Origin: an uncultured Bacteroidales bacterium
Lineage (GTDB): Bacteria > Bacteroidota > Bacteroidia > Bacteroidales > Paludibacteraceae
Length of the DNA: 41,148 bases
Assembly: GCA_903911085.1 (NCBI GenBank)
Contig: CAIWCC010000269.1
Span: forward strand, 1 to 41,148
Reading direction: 5' to 3'
Part shown: positions 16,294-23,876 of the stretch, piece by piece
How positions within the stretch are numbered: position 1 is the first letter of the stretch
How the letters are laid out: each line of letters opens with the position of its first letter
Translations under genes and position numbers: made by a program
The notes under the pieces: generated by a model
Seen by the model: the letters and a program-made list of their open reading frames with translations, nothing else
Database searches by the model: none
What the model was told of the DNA's origin: nothing

Positions 16294-18630
16294 TTAATCC
16301 ATAATGCATCTCAGTGAAAATCCATTCGCTTTAATTAAATTAGGCTTGTTTACATTGCCACTATCGTAATACATTCCTCTATACCAAGCATTTGTGGCTG
16401 AAAGTTCGCTTGAACCCCACCAGTATCCAGCATCTCCTAAGAGACTGAATGCACCAATGTAATTTCGGAAACCACCAGGAAGGGCTGAAAAACCAGTTTC
16501 GTTAGTTGCACCTGTATTCGGGGAATTCCAATTTAATGTACCTGCTTCTTTCAGTTTATAACCCGCAATACTTGTACCACCAAGATATGTAGTAAGAGTA
16601 GTCCAATCTGCATCTGTTGGAATGTGCCATCCTAATGGAGCAATGTTGCGTACATCCGTAGCAGCATACCAATTGTATATGTGTCCGTATTTTGCTCCGT
16701 TTGCAGACGAGTTGGAATAATTGCACCAAGCACCAGTGGTTAAAGCAGCCCAAGCTGTTTCATCGGTTATATTGGCTATAGCATCACCATTTCTGTAACG
16801 AGTAGTTTTCAGATTTTCAACCATCCATGTTTGACTGCCAATGGTAATATAATGGTAAACATTACCATCTATATCGTAAACACTGTTATCTGCTGTTGTA
16901 AAACATAATTCTGTTCCATAAGAGGTTCCCACTATATTGGTAGCATAGGCACGTACATAGTATTTTGTGAGTCCTATAGGCATAGTTACCGAACTTGAAT
17001 ATATTCCTGAGCCTGAACCATCACTAGTTTTACTATTATTTATAGTTGGATTTGGACTAGTGCTCCAGCAGACACCGCGATCGGTAACTATTTCGCCACC
17101 ATCGAATGTTATATTTCCCCCAAAAGTGGCTGTTGTTCCACGAATATTAGATGCGGCAATAGTAGTAAGAGTTGGCGTTTCATTGCGTATACAGCGTACA
17201 GAGAAGCCATTTAGCTTAGTATCGTTATTTCTTAATACGTTGCTGTCAGTAGAGTTCATGCTTCTGTACCATGGACCGCTGCTACCTCCATCTGAACTAC
17301 TCCACCAAATACCTGTGCTACCTAGTCCGTTGAAAGTACCATTGCTGCTGCGCGTGCCACATGGTAGAGCTGAGAACCAGGATTCGTTAGTAGCTCCTGA
17401 ATTAGGGCTTTGCCAATCAAGTGTACCAGCTTCCTTCAGTTTTCCCCCTGCTAAATTTTCGCCTCCCAAGTACTCTGTTAATGTTGTCCAATCATTATCA
17501 TTAGGTACATGCCATCCAACTGGAGCTATTTTACGTATGTCGTTGATAGCATACCAATTGTATAAGTATCCATACTTTTCGTTGATGTTTGTGATGTTGG
17601 AATAATAGCACCATGCGCCAGTATTTAAAGCTGCCCATGTGGTATTATCAGTAATATTGGCTATTGCATCTCCATTACGGTAACGACTGGTTTTCAGATT
17701 TTCAACCATCCAAGTTTGAGTCCCAATTTTAATGGTATGATATGCATTCCAATCAACATCATAAATTAAATTTGGTGATAAGGGACCTTCAAACTTTATA
17801 CTGTCTATGTTGGAAATTGGAATTTTAATTGTTTCTGATGCTTTTTGTACAATACAAAGAGTATCTTGTTGTTTTTTTTGTTTTCCCCAAAGTGTAATTT
17901 CTGCATATGTATAGGAATTGATATTTGCAGCAACATCCCATTTACTTACAGTTTCTAAACGTATATACCTAATTGGAGGAGCGTTTGAATTAAAGATTAA
18001 TTCATAACCATCTTCCTCAATGTATTTTTTGTCAGCTTGGGTTGGTGCTAAACCAGATTGTCCTGAAGGTGGTGCAAGCATGAAACCATCAGCAGGACTC
18101 AAAAGCACCCAAGCATCAGGACCTGAAGAGTTTGTAGTTGATACATTTGGACTCGTAGATCCCCATATACGTATATTCTTTCCAATTGTTGAATAACCAT
18201 ATCCTGTGCGTGCATATATTTTCATTCGTGTTGGTATTATCCACCCCATACCAGTAATATTGTTAGCCTTTGAATTCAAATCAAATGATATGCTAGGCGT
18301 AGAATTCCCACCAGATCTGGTACTATAGCAGTCAGAACCTACTAGTGCCCCCCACTTCTTATTCCAAATCTGACTAATACTATAACTACTATTATACTCC
18401 TCATAGGGGATTTTGGGGTCACCATTCCATTTTGCGAAAGATTGTTTGGATATTTCCTCTTCTTTTTCAACATAACTAATTATACCAAGTTTTAATTTTA
18501 AACTATCAGTTTTTGGTAATAATGTTTTAGTAACTATCCCGTTTCTTTGGTGAACATATAAAGTATCCTGTGCGACCAAAAAAGAATTATTTAATACTAC
18601 GACTAAAATTATAATGTATAACTTTTTCAT
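16294..18630 (-). CDS. Secreted protein with discoidin-like domain and two FISUMP domains
   Basis: 778 residues with a signal peptide (MKKLYIIILVVVLNNSFLVA). Residues ~60-255 look like an F5/8-type (discoidin) beta-sandwich ('IRYIRLETVSKWDVA...YAEITLWG'), then two 'Fibrobacter succinogenes major paralogous' domains at ~290-478 and ~578-778. Both begin with a segment such as IG(T/S)QTWMVENLKT and contain YNWYA, APxGWH(V/I)P and WW(S/G)SS motifs; they are separated by a fibronectin-like repeat (~480-575, 'TTIAASNIRGTTATFGG'). FISUMP domains are common in Bacteroidota and Fibrobacter surface proteins; their function is not established, but adhesion or glycan binding is often supposed. No type IX sorting domain or lipobox is visible. 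Last gene of a three-gene operon, 18 nt after the previous one. Confidence 0.85.
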   Translation of the reverse strand: MKKLYIIILVVVLNNSFLVAQDTLYVHQRNGIVTKTLLPKTDSLKLKLGIISYVEKEEEISKQSFAKWNGDPKIPYEEYNSSYSISQIWNKKWGALVGSDCYSTRSGGNSTPSISFDLNSKANNITGMGWIIPTRMKIYARTGYGYSTIGKNIRIWGSTSPNVSTTNSSGPDAWVLLSPADGFMLAPPSGQSGLAPTQADKKYIEEDGYELIFNSNAPPIRYIRLETVSKWDVAANINSYTYAEITLWGKQKKQQDTLCIVQKASETIKIPISNIDSIKFEGPLSPNLIYDVDWNAYHTIKIGTQTWMVENLKTSRYRNGDAIANITDNTTWAALNTGAWCYYSNITNINEKYGYLYNWYAINDIRKIAPVGWHVPNDNDWTTLTEYLGGENLAGGKLKEAGTLDWQSPNSGATNESWFSALPCGTRSSNGTFNGLGSTGIWWSSSDGGSSGPWYRSMNSTDSNVLRNNDTKLNGFSVRCIRNETPTLTTIAASNIRGTTATFGGNITFDGGEIVTDRGVCWSTSPNPTINNSKTSDGSGSGIYSSSVTMPIGLTKYYVRAYATNIVGTSYGTELCFTTADNSVYDIDGNVYHYITIGSQTWMVENLKTTRYRNGDAIANITDETAWAALTTGAWCNYSNSSANGAKYGHIYNWYAATDVRNIAPLGWHIPTDADWTTLTTYLGGTSIAGYKLKEAGTLNWNSPNTGATNETGFSALPGGFRNYIGAFSLLGDAGYWWGSSELSATNAWYRGMYYDSGNVNKPNLIKANGFSLRCIMD

Positions 18631-18648
18631 TTGTTTAATGCTATAGAT

Positions 18649-19164
18649 TTATTGTTTAATTATTTTATTTGTACTAATTGCATTTCCGTATTGTAATTTA
18701 CATATATAAATCCCTTTTGCAAATTCTGCAGTATTTATTGTATGTGTTTTATTAGCAGACATATTGATGATTGTTTCAGCATAAACTACTTTTCCGACCA
18801 ATGTTGAAATCGTAATTTCAACTTTTTCTGAATAGACTGTTGGTAGAAAAATGTTCAATGCATTTTTTACAGGGTTTGGGTAGCTAATCAATTTACAATT
18901 AACCTTATCAAAAAGATTGATTCCAGAATAGATGTTCTGAAAATCAATTACTTTAATAGATGCTAATGGATATGTTGGAACTTTTCCATTTTTTTTATTG
19001 ATAATTAAGACGCTATCAGAAAATGTGATTTTTCTAATTTCTTTCATCGTGTAATTTGTTTCATTACCGTTTTTTTCATTTACAGAAATTGATTGTGAGT
19101 GTAACAATGTAAAACCGCTAACAATCAATCCCATTGAGATCCCTAATAATTGATTACTTTTCAT
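18649..19164 (-). CDS. Small secreted protein with type IX sorting domain
   Basis: 171 residues: signal peptide (ISMGLIVSGFTLLHSQ); two short repeats of the kind 'VNEKNG...YTMKEIRKITFSDS' and 'INKKNGKVPTYPLASIKVIDFQ', which also resemble the start of the next gene's product ('VHQRNGIVTKTLLPKTDSL'); and a C-terminal sorting domain (~90-171, beginning YPNPVKNALNIFLP) that would send it through the type IX system to the cell surface. No catalytic domain is present. It lies between the 58-residue membrane protein (31-nt gap) and the FISUMP protein (18-nt gap), so the three are probably co-transcribed. The function is unknown; a surface scaffold or partner of the FISUMP protein is a guess. Confidence 0.8.
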   Translation of the reverse strand: MKSNQLLGISMGLIVSGFTLLHSQSISVNEKNGNETNYTMKEIRKITFSDSVLIINKKNGKVPTYPLASIKVIDFQNIYSGINLFDKVNCKLISYPNPVKNALNIFLPTVYSEKVEITISTLVGKVVYAETIINMSANKTHTINTAEFAKGIYICKLQYGNAISTNKIIKQ

Positions 19165-19195
19165 TTCGCTTTGATGTTATATTTAGTAAATTCTT

Positions 19196-19372
19196 TTATT
19201 TCCCTCTTTTATAATAATATATAGCAGCACTTGGCACAAATACAAACGAAAATGTTAGTACACTTAATAGTATTAAATACCCAGCATTTTTGAAATGTAA
19301 CATATCGCATAAGTACCAAAAACTAAATAATGAAGATGACAATGCGCCCGTAATGAAGACTAATTTTCTCAT
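19196..19372 (-). CDS. Small two-helix membrane protein (GldL N-terminus-like)
   Basis: A 58-residue frame from ATG 19372 to TAA 19196, too short for most gene callers. It starts MRKLVFITGALSSSLFS and contains two hydrophobic segments (~4-20 and ~32-52) joined by a short 'CDMLHFKNAGYLI' turn, ending YYYKRGK. The 'K.MHWPGA'-like turn between two helices is the pattern of the N-terminal part of GldL and of many short Bacteroidota membrane proteins. The reading frame is intact, ends 31 nt before the next gene on the same strand, and has a good -7 box upstream, so it is probably a real gene. Its function is unknown; it lacks the long cytoplasmic part needed for a gliding motor protein. Confidence 0.65.
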   Translation of the reverse strand: MRKLVFITGALSSSLFSFWYLCDMLHFKNAGYLILLSVLTFSFVFVPSAAIYYYKRGK

Positions 19373-19475
19373 GATTTTATAATTTAAATTTATCTGCCTA
19401 CTTTAAAACTTTTCGGCTTCCGCTGACTATTATTTTTAAATGTTGTTTTCCTATAACTCTCAATTCTCATTTGAT

Positions 19476-19516
19476 AAATGTTGCAGTAAGTCATTCACAA
19501 CCTTACTGCAACATTT
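19476..19516. repeat. Perfect 15-bp hairpin in the leader of the 19372 gene
   Basis: Arms AAATGTTGCAGTAAG (19476-19490) and CTTACTGCAACATTT (19502-19516) are exact reverse complements around an 11-nt loop. No T-run follows on either strand. It lies about 105 nt upstream of the ATG at 19372, inside the presumed leader. The segment 19485-19500 is nearly the same as 16139-16154. Confidence 0.65.
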
Positions 19517-19621
19517 GGGTAAACAAACAAGAGATATTGTTAAATATGAATTCACATAACATTATGAAAAAACTAATAAAAGAGTTATCTTTTTTCAGTT
19601 CTTTTTATAAAATTAATGTCG

Positions 19622-19629
19622 CAAAGATA
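19622..19629 (-). promoter_or_regulatory. -7 box TATCTTTG for the FISUMP operon
   Basis: On the minus strand TATCTTTGC, a textbook Bacteroidota -7 element, about 250 nt upstream of the ATG at 19372. No clear -33 TTG is present at 19-21 nt. If used, the leader carries the 15-bp hairpin. Confidence 0.45.
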
Positions 19630-19922
19630 GCTATTCAGAAGTGTTAAGGACTGTCCTGTTTGTAAAACTTTTGTGCAAATCGTATAAACTTTATCACCAA
19701 ATCGTAAATTCTGGATGTAATTTGGGTCTTTATGCATTTATTGTCTTTTTTTGACGGAATATTAGTTTCAAACTTCTTATTATAGTAAAAAAATCTCAGG
19801 TCTAAAATGTATTATATCTTGATTGATTATTTGTTAAATGCTAGAGGTTTTATTTAGGATTCAATTTCTTTGAAATCAAGACTGATAGAGTTAAATTCTG
19901 ATAGTAGTAAACTTATTGAAAT

Positions 19923-19954
19923 AAAAAACCCCTCTGATTATTTTACAGAGGGGT
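19923..19954 (-). terminator. Terminator of the AraC-type regulator gene
   Basis: A perfect 9-bp G+C-rich stem (ACCCCTCTG and CAGAGGGGT, loop of 9 nt). On the minus strand it is followed by a run of T (from the A-run at 19923-19928), 38 nt past the stop codon at 19992. Confidence 0.85.
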
Positions 19955-19991
19955 GAAATATATAAATTAAGCATTTAAAAATTAACGCTTT

Positions 19992-21209
19992 TTAGTAGGG
20001 GTAATGTCTTCCAGTTTTTGAAGTAAAGTTGATTGTTTTTGTTTCATCTTTTCTAAAGTTACCAGGAGTAGTTCCTGTTATTTCTTTGAAAACACGGATA
20101 AATGAATTTAACGATCCGAATCCCACATGATTGGAAATATTATCCAATGTGTTGAAATTATTACTTTCATTTAACAACAACTTTTTAGCCTCTTCAACTC
20201 TATATTGATTTACGAAAGTGTTAAACGAAATGCTGAATTCATTATTGATAAATGTTGAAATATAAGTACGATTGGTATTAAGTTTTGTTGCTATATCTGA
20301 TATTTTCAAGTCTTTTTCTTTGTATATTTGCTCTGTTTCAAATAGATACTTCAACTGAGCTAACATTGCATCTTTATTTTTATTTTCAATTACATTCTCG
20401 GGTTCTATTTCAATTTTTTTTTCACTATCGACTAGTATATTATTGTCTTGTTCAAATGTTACAATTGTGTGATTTTGCAAATATCCTAAATATCCTAAAA
20501 CAAATAAAAATGCGCTGTAAGCTATGCATGTAAATAACAATATAAAAGGGTATTTATCAAAAAATGACCGTCCCATAAAATTGGTAAAAATGGTAAATGT
20601 TGAAGTTGCAACAAATGAATAAAGTATTATTTGGGGCCAACGTAGTGTTTTATTGTCTAAGTTAGAATAAAAATTTGCAATATTATCATTATAATCAGCA
20701 ATAAAAACTCTTACTCTTAGGAAGGTGAAAATAATCTGAGTAAAATATACAATTTGAAGTGTGTAACACAAAATAAGTTGAGTCTTTATCAAAGGTGTCG
20801 CATCATTCCAATTACCAGTGCCGTAGAGATATTTGCTTATATACAAATCCCTCATTTCTTTTGACATAAGTAAATATGTTATTATTGTGGCAACAAGTAT
20901 AGTTACTGCTGGAATAAGATGTTTGAGATCCTTGAAATCAATTTTTGATCGAAAAGTAAGTAATTTTATGTACCAATAATAGATAGGAAAAATGGAAAGT
21001 GATCCAAAAATAAAAATCAAATCGAAGTAAATATAGATATTATTTAAATGATGATAATAAACTACGTGTGACATAAATACCATTGCCACCACAAACATAA
21101 ATATGCCTAGAAAGAAACGTGCGCGGTTAGTTTTTGACGAAAATAATAGTATGAAAGCCCAAGTTAATGATAGGTAAGTGGGAGCATAAATAGATAAATC
21201 TAATAACAT
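19992..21209 (-). CDS. Membrane-anchored AraC-type transcription regulator
   Basis: 405 residues. The first ~245 hold about seven hydrophobic segments (for example LSLTWAFILLFSS, ARFFLGIFMFVVAMVFM, LSIFPIYYWYIKLL), with no signal peptide. A charged linker (~250-290) follows, then an AraC/XylS-type HTH pair (~300-395) with 'KISDIATKLNTNRTYISTFI' and 'LDNISNHVGFGSLNSFIRVFKEITGTTPGNFRK'. Proteins with this seven-helix plus AraC-HTH layout are frequent in Bacteroidota; the signals they sense are mostly unknown. It is transcribed away from the degradation operon at 22027 and shares the 817-nt intergenic region with it, so it is a second candidate, besides the HTCS, for the operator at 21856-21897. 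It has its own terminator. Confidence 0.9.
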   Translation of the reverse strand: MLLDLSIYAPTYLSLTWAFILLFSSKTNRARFFLGIFMFVVAMVFMSHVVYYHHLNNIYIYFDLIFIFGSLSIFPIYYWYIKLLTFRSKIDFKDLKHLIPAVTILVATIITYLLMSKEMRDLYISKYLYGTGNWNDATPLIKTQLILCYTLQIVYFTQIIFTFLRVRVFIADYNDNIANFYSNLDNKTLRWPQIILYSFVATSTFTIFTNFMGRSFFDKYPFILLFTCIAYSAFLFVLGYLGYLQNHTIVTFEQDNNILVDSEKKIEIEPENVIENKNKDAMLAQLKYLFETEQIYKEKDLKISDIATKLNTNRTYISTFINNEFSISFNTFVNQYRVEEAKKLLLNESNNFNTLDNISNHVGFGSLNSFIRVFKEITGTTPGNFRKDETKTINFTSKTGRHYPY

Positions 21210-21551
21210 AACAATAAATCTGGTTTTTATATAAATCTGTTATTTTTTTTGTAAACCTAAAAAAATAACAATACATAATCGGTTAAATGTAATATTTTAA
21301 TTGCATACAAAATAACTTCCAATAATGAAATTTCAAAACACAACTTGAGCTAAATGAGAAAATCGATTCCCCTTTTTTCTCAATTAACATCTTCTCGTTT
21401 TGCGGTAATACTCCATTTTGAAAATGAATTTACTAAAACTCAAATTTAAAAAATGTTAGTTGAGTAATTGAAATTGTATTTTTTTGAAATCAAATATGTC
21501 AATATTCGCATGTATTGAAAGCAAATTCTCAGTTTTTTTGTAAACAACGCC

Positions 21552-21559
21552 CAAAGATA
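21552..21559 (-). promoter_or_regulatory. Possible -7 box TATCTTTG for the AraC-type gene
   Basis: TATCTTTGG on the minus strand, about 340 nt upstream of the ATG at 21209. The -33 region has no TTG and the leader would be long, so this is only a candidate; no better box was seen nearer the gene. Confidence 0.3.
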
Positions 21560-21855
21560 GAAATAGTTTTTGACATTTACATTATAAATTATTATAAATA
21601 TGATTGTAGTAATGTAAAATATTTCAATATGAAAAAGTAGTTGTTAATAATTATGAGTTTGAGTCAATTATAAATCACAGAATATAGGGCTGAATGTTTT
21701 TAAAAATTTGAGTTTAAGAGCTTGAAATTAATTTATTTCTCTTTTTTTGAAAGCATAAATTTGAGTATCAAAAAAGTAGTTTTTCTTGTTAAGTCTTAAT
21801 TGTAATTGATATATAAGTGGTAATGAAGATTTTTGATGATTATTATCGTCTATAA

Positions 21856-21897
21856 GAAACAATTTTACTGCATTATGAAACAATTTTATTGTATTGC
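21856..21897 (+). promoter_or_regulatory. Putative AraC/HTCS operator: two tandem 21-bp repeats
   Basis: Two adjacent 21-nt units both start GAAACAATTTTA and continue YTGYATT; 17 of 21 positions are identical and all four differences are transitions. The 21-bp period puts both units on the same face of the helix, as expected for two AraC-type HTH domains of an HTCS dimer. The second unit overlaps the TTG of the presumed -33 element. GNNACAATNNT is shared with the pair at 5655-5696. Confidence 0.6.
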
Positions 21898-21921
21898 GTC
21901 TCTAAATAATTACTTAATTTG
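21894..21921 (+). promoter_or_regulatory. Promoter candidate of the degradation operon
   Basis: TTG at 21894-21896 (inside the second operator unit) followed after 18 nt by TAATTTG (21915-21921), one base short of TAnnTTTG. The imperfect -7 box fits a promoter that needs an activator. Transcription would start near 21928, about 100 nt upstream of the ATG at 22027. Confidence 0.4.
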
Positions 21922-22026
21922 CAAACTATTATTCATTTTCTGAAACACAGGTATTATAATCAAATATTTGCAATCAAAAGATTTTGAGGTTTATATTATT
22001 AAATTTATTGTTAAGACAATTATATT

Positions 22027-23856
22027 ATGAAGATATTATTATTACTTTGCTCATTTCTAACTTTTTCTTTGTTTGCCAGAGAAAACAATGTGGTTAGCAT
22101 TACCGATCCACTCAATGTGGTAGAGCTTATCGGCGATAAATTGATACGAGAAACTCCATTTCGTTACAATTTGGAATTGGCAGAAAGTCAGAAGGAATTC
22201 AACAAAATGCAATTTGTAAATTTTGGAAGAACTTTTTCAACCGAAAAAGCTGCTATTGCTTATGCTTATACTTTACTTGAAGCGCAAAATGATATGAAAA
22301 TGTATATTGATTTGGAGCACAATGATGGTTGTAAAATTTGGTTGAACAATGAACTTGTATATGAGACAAAAGGAAATAGAAATATTCATCTAATTTACGA
22401 AGAACGAAGCATTGAGATGTCATTCAAAACAGTTCTAAATCTGAAAAAAGGTGTTAATACCTTACTTGTAAAATCGGAAACATCTGGTGGAAAAGATTGG
22501 TGTTTTTATATGCAACCACCCGCAACTAAAGGTGCTGTTACTGTTAATAAGGTTGAATATCCAAAATTTGTTATTGAAAAAATTAAAGACCTAGATAGTA
22601 AGATTTCTACTTTAACTAATTGGCTGGTTATAGGTCCTTTTCAAGATAATATAGATAAAGTTAATATGCCTGAAAAACGTTTGGAATTTGGTCAGATGTA
22701 TGAAGGTTTAAATGCAAATGTAACTTGGACAATTCCCAAAGTTGAAATTGTTGGTAATGTGATTGATCCCAAAGAATGGGGGACAACTTATCAATGGAAT
22801 TACCACAACGGCGGTGTAGCATGGGCTATGCAACAATTATCTGAAACATCGGGAAATCCAAAATATAACGAATGGGCAACAAAATTTTGTGAATATCATC
22901 TAAAAGGGAAATCGTTTGTTGAATACCAGGTTCAAACTTTAAATGAGGTTGAATCGGCAAATCATTATTTTATAAAAGTGCCATTACTCGATTTTACATT
23001 GGCACCTGCATTGCCGTTTATCTACAAGTTACGCAAAGAAAGCAATTTCTCAATGGAGCCAGAGTATGTGAAATTTATTGATGAGATGATTAGATATGCT
23101 CGCACCGAACAACTACGCTACCCAGGTAGTAATATTTATACCCGCACTACTCCCAAAAAATATACCACTTGGGTGGATGATATGTTTATGGGTATACCTT
23201 TTTTGGTTCAAGCGTCGCAATATGCTAGAACTAAAGAAGAAAAAGATTTTTTTATTAACGATGCTGCAATGATGGTTTTGAATTTCAATAAATTTGTATG
23301 GGATAATGATGCAAATTTATATATGCATGCCAATTATTCAGAAGAAAAGCAATTAAAATTACCTCATTGGTCGCGTGCTAATGGTTGGGGAATTTGGGCA
23401 ACTACCGAAGTGTTAATGACGCTGGATAAAAATAATCAATATTATCAACCAATACTTGAGCATTATCGAAAACACGTAAATAGTTTAATTAAGTGGCAAA
23501 CAGCAAACGGTTTTTGGCGTAATGTGTTGGATAGAAAGGATTCTCCTGAAGAAGTTTCGGGTACTGCAATATTTACAATGGCTATTGCCCGGGGTGTAAC
23601 TTATGGTTGGTTAGATGCAAAAAAATATGAACCGATAGTAATGAAAGGTTGGAATGCAGTTAAAACAGATATTGAGCCAAATGGAAAAGTACATAATATT
23701 TGTGTGGGTACAATGTGTTCCGAAGACGAGAATTATTACATAAATCGACCATTTTACGAAGACGATACGCATGGATTGTTTGCCGTACTGTTTGCTGGAA
23801 TTGACGTGCATAAAATGCTGAATAGAAGTGTGTTGACACAGAAAATTGGAAAATAA
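22027..23856 (+). CDS. GH105 unsaturated uronyl hydrolase with N-terminal beta-sandwich module
   Basis: 609 residues with signal peptide (MKILLLLCSFLTFSLFA). Residues ~25-230 form a beta-rich, PA14/jelly-roll-like module ('NDGCKIWLNNELVYET', 'NTLLVKSETSGGKDW', 'WLVIGPFQDN'). From ~240 the (alpha/alpha)6 barrel of family GH105 follows, with 'TTWVDDMFMGIPFL' (Asp384/Asp385, one of which should be the catalytic acid/base), 'HWSRANGWGIWA' (447-456) and 'GFWRNVLDRKDSPEEVSGTAIFTMA' segments typical of YteR-like enzymes. GH105 enzymes remove the 4,5-unsaturated uronic acid that polysaccharide lyases leave at chain ends, so the gene fits with the lyase-like genes of both operons. First gene of the long plus-strand operon, preceded by the operator-like repeats. 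Confidence 0.92.
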   Translation: MKILLLLCSFLTFSLFARENNVVSITDPLNVVELIGDKLIRETPFRYNLELAESQKEFNKMQFVNFGRTFSTEKAAIAYAYTLLEAQNDMKMYIDLEHNDGCKIWLNNELVYETKGNRNIHLIYEERSIEMSFKTVLNLKKGVNTLLVKSETSGGKDWCFYMQPPATKGAVTVNKVEYPKFVIEKIKDLDSKISTLTNWLVIGPFQDNIDKVNMPEKRLEFGQMYEGLNANVTWTIPKVEIVGNVIDPKEWGTTYQWNYHNGGVAWAMQQLSETSGNPKYNEWATKFCEYHLKGKSFVEYQVQTLNEVESANHYFIKVPLLDFTLAPALPFIYKLRKESNFSMEPEYVKFIDEMIRYARTEQLRYPGSNIYTRTTPKKYTTWVDDMFMGIPFLVQASQYARTKEEKDFFINDAAMMVLNFNKFVWDNDANLYMHANYSEEKQLKLPHWSRANGWGIWATTEVLMTLDKNNQYYQPILEHYRKHVNSLIKWQTANGFWRNVLDRKDSPEEVSGTAIFTMAIARGVTYGWLDAKKYEPIVMKGWNAVKTDIEPNGKVHNICVGTMCSEDENYYINRPFYEDDTHGLFAVLFAGIDVHKMLNRSVLTQKIGK

Positions 23857-23876
23857 TTAATAATTCACAATTCACA

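Larger units (their letters stand above)
19373..19991. other. Gene-free stretch upstream of the FISUMP operon
   Basis: 619 nt with no acceptable reading frame. It contains the leader hairpin (19476-19516), the -7 box (19622-19629) and the terminator of the AraC-type gene (19923-19954). Nothing was recognised between about 19640 and 19920. Confidence 0.6.
21210..22026. other. Divergent intergenic region, AraC-type gene / degradation operon
   Basis: 817 nt, very AT-rich, no reading frame. The right part carries the operator-like direct repeats (21856-21897) and promoter of the operon; the left part a possible promoter for the AraC-type gene. The region 21260-21550 and 21600-21850 shows nothing I can name. 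Confidence 0.6.
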
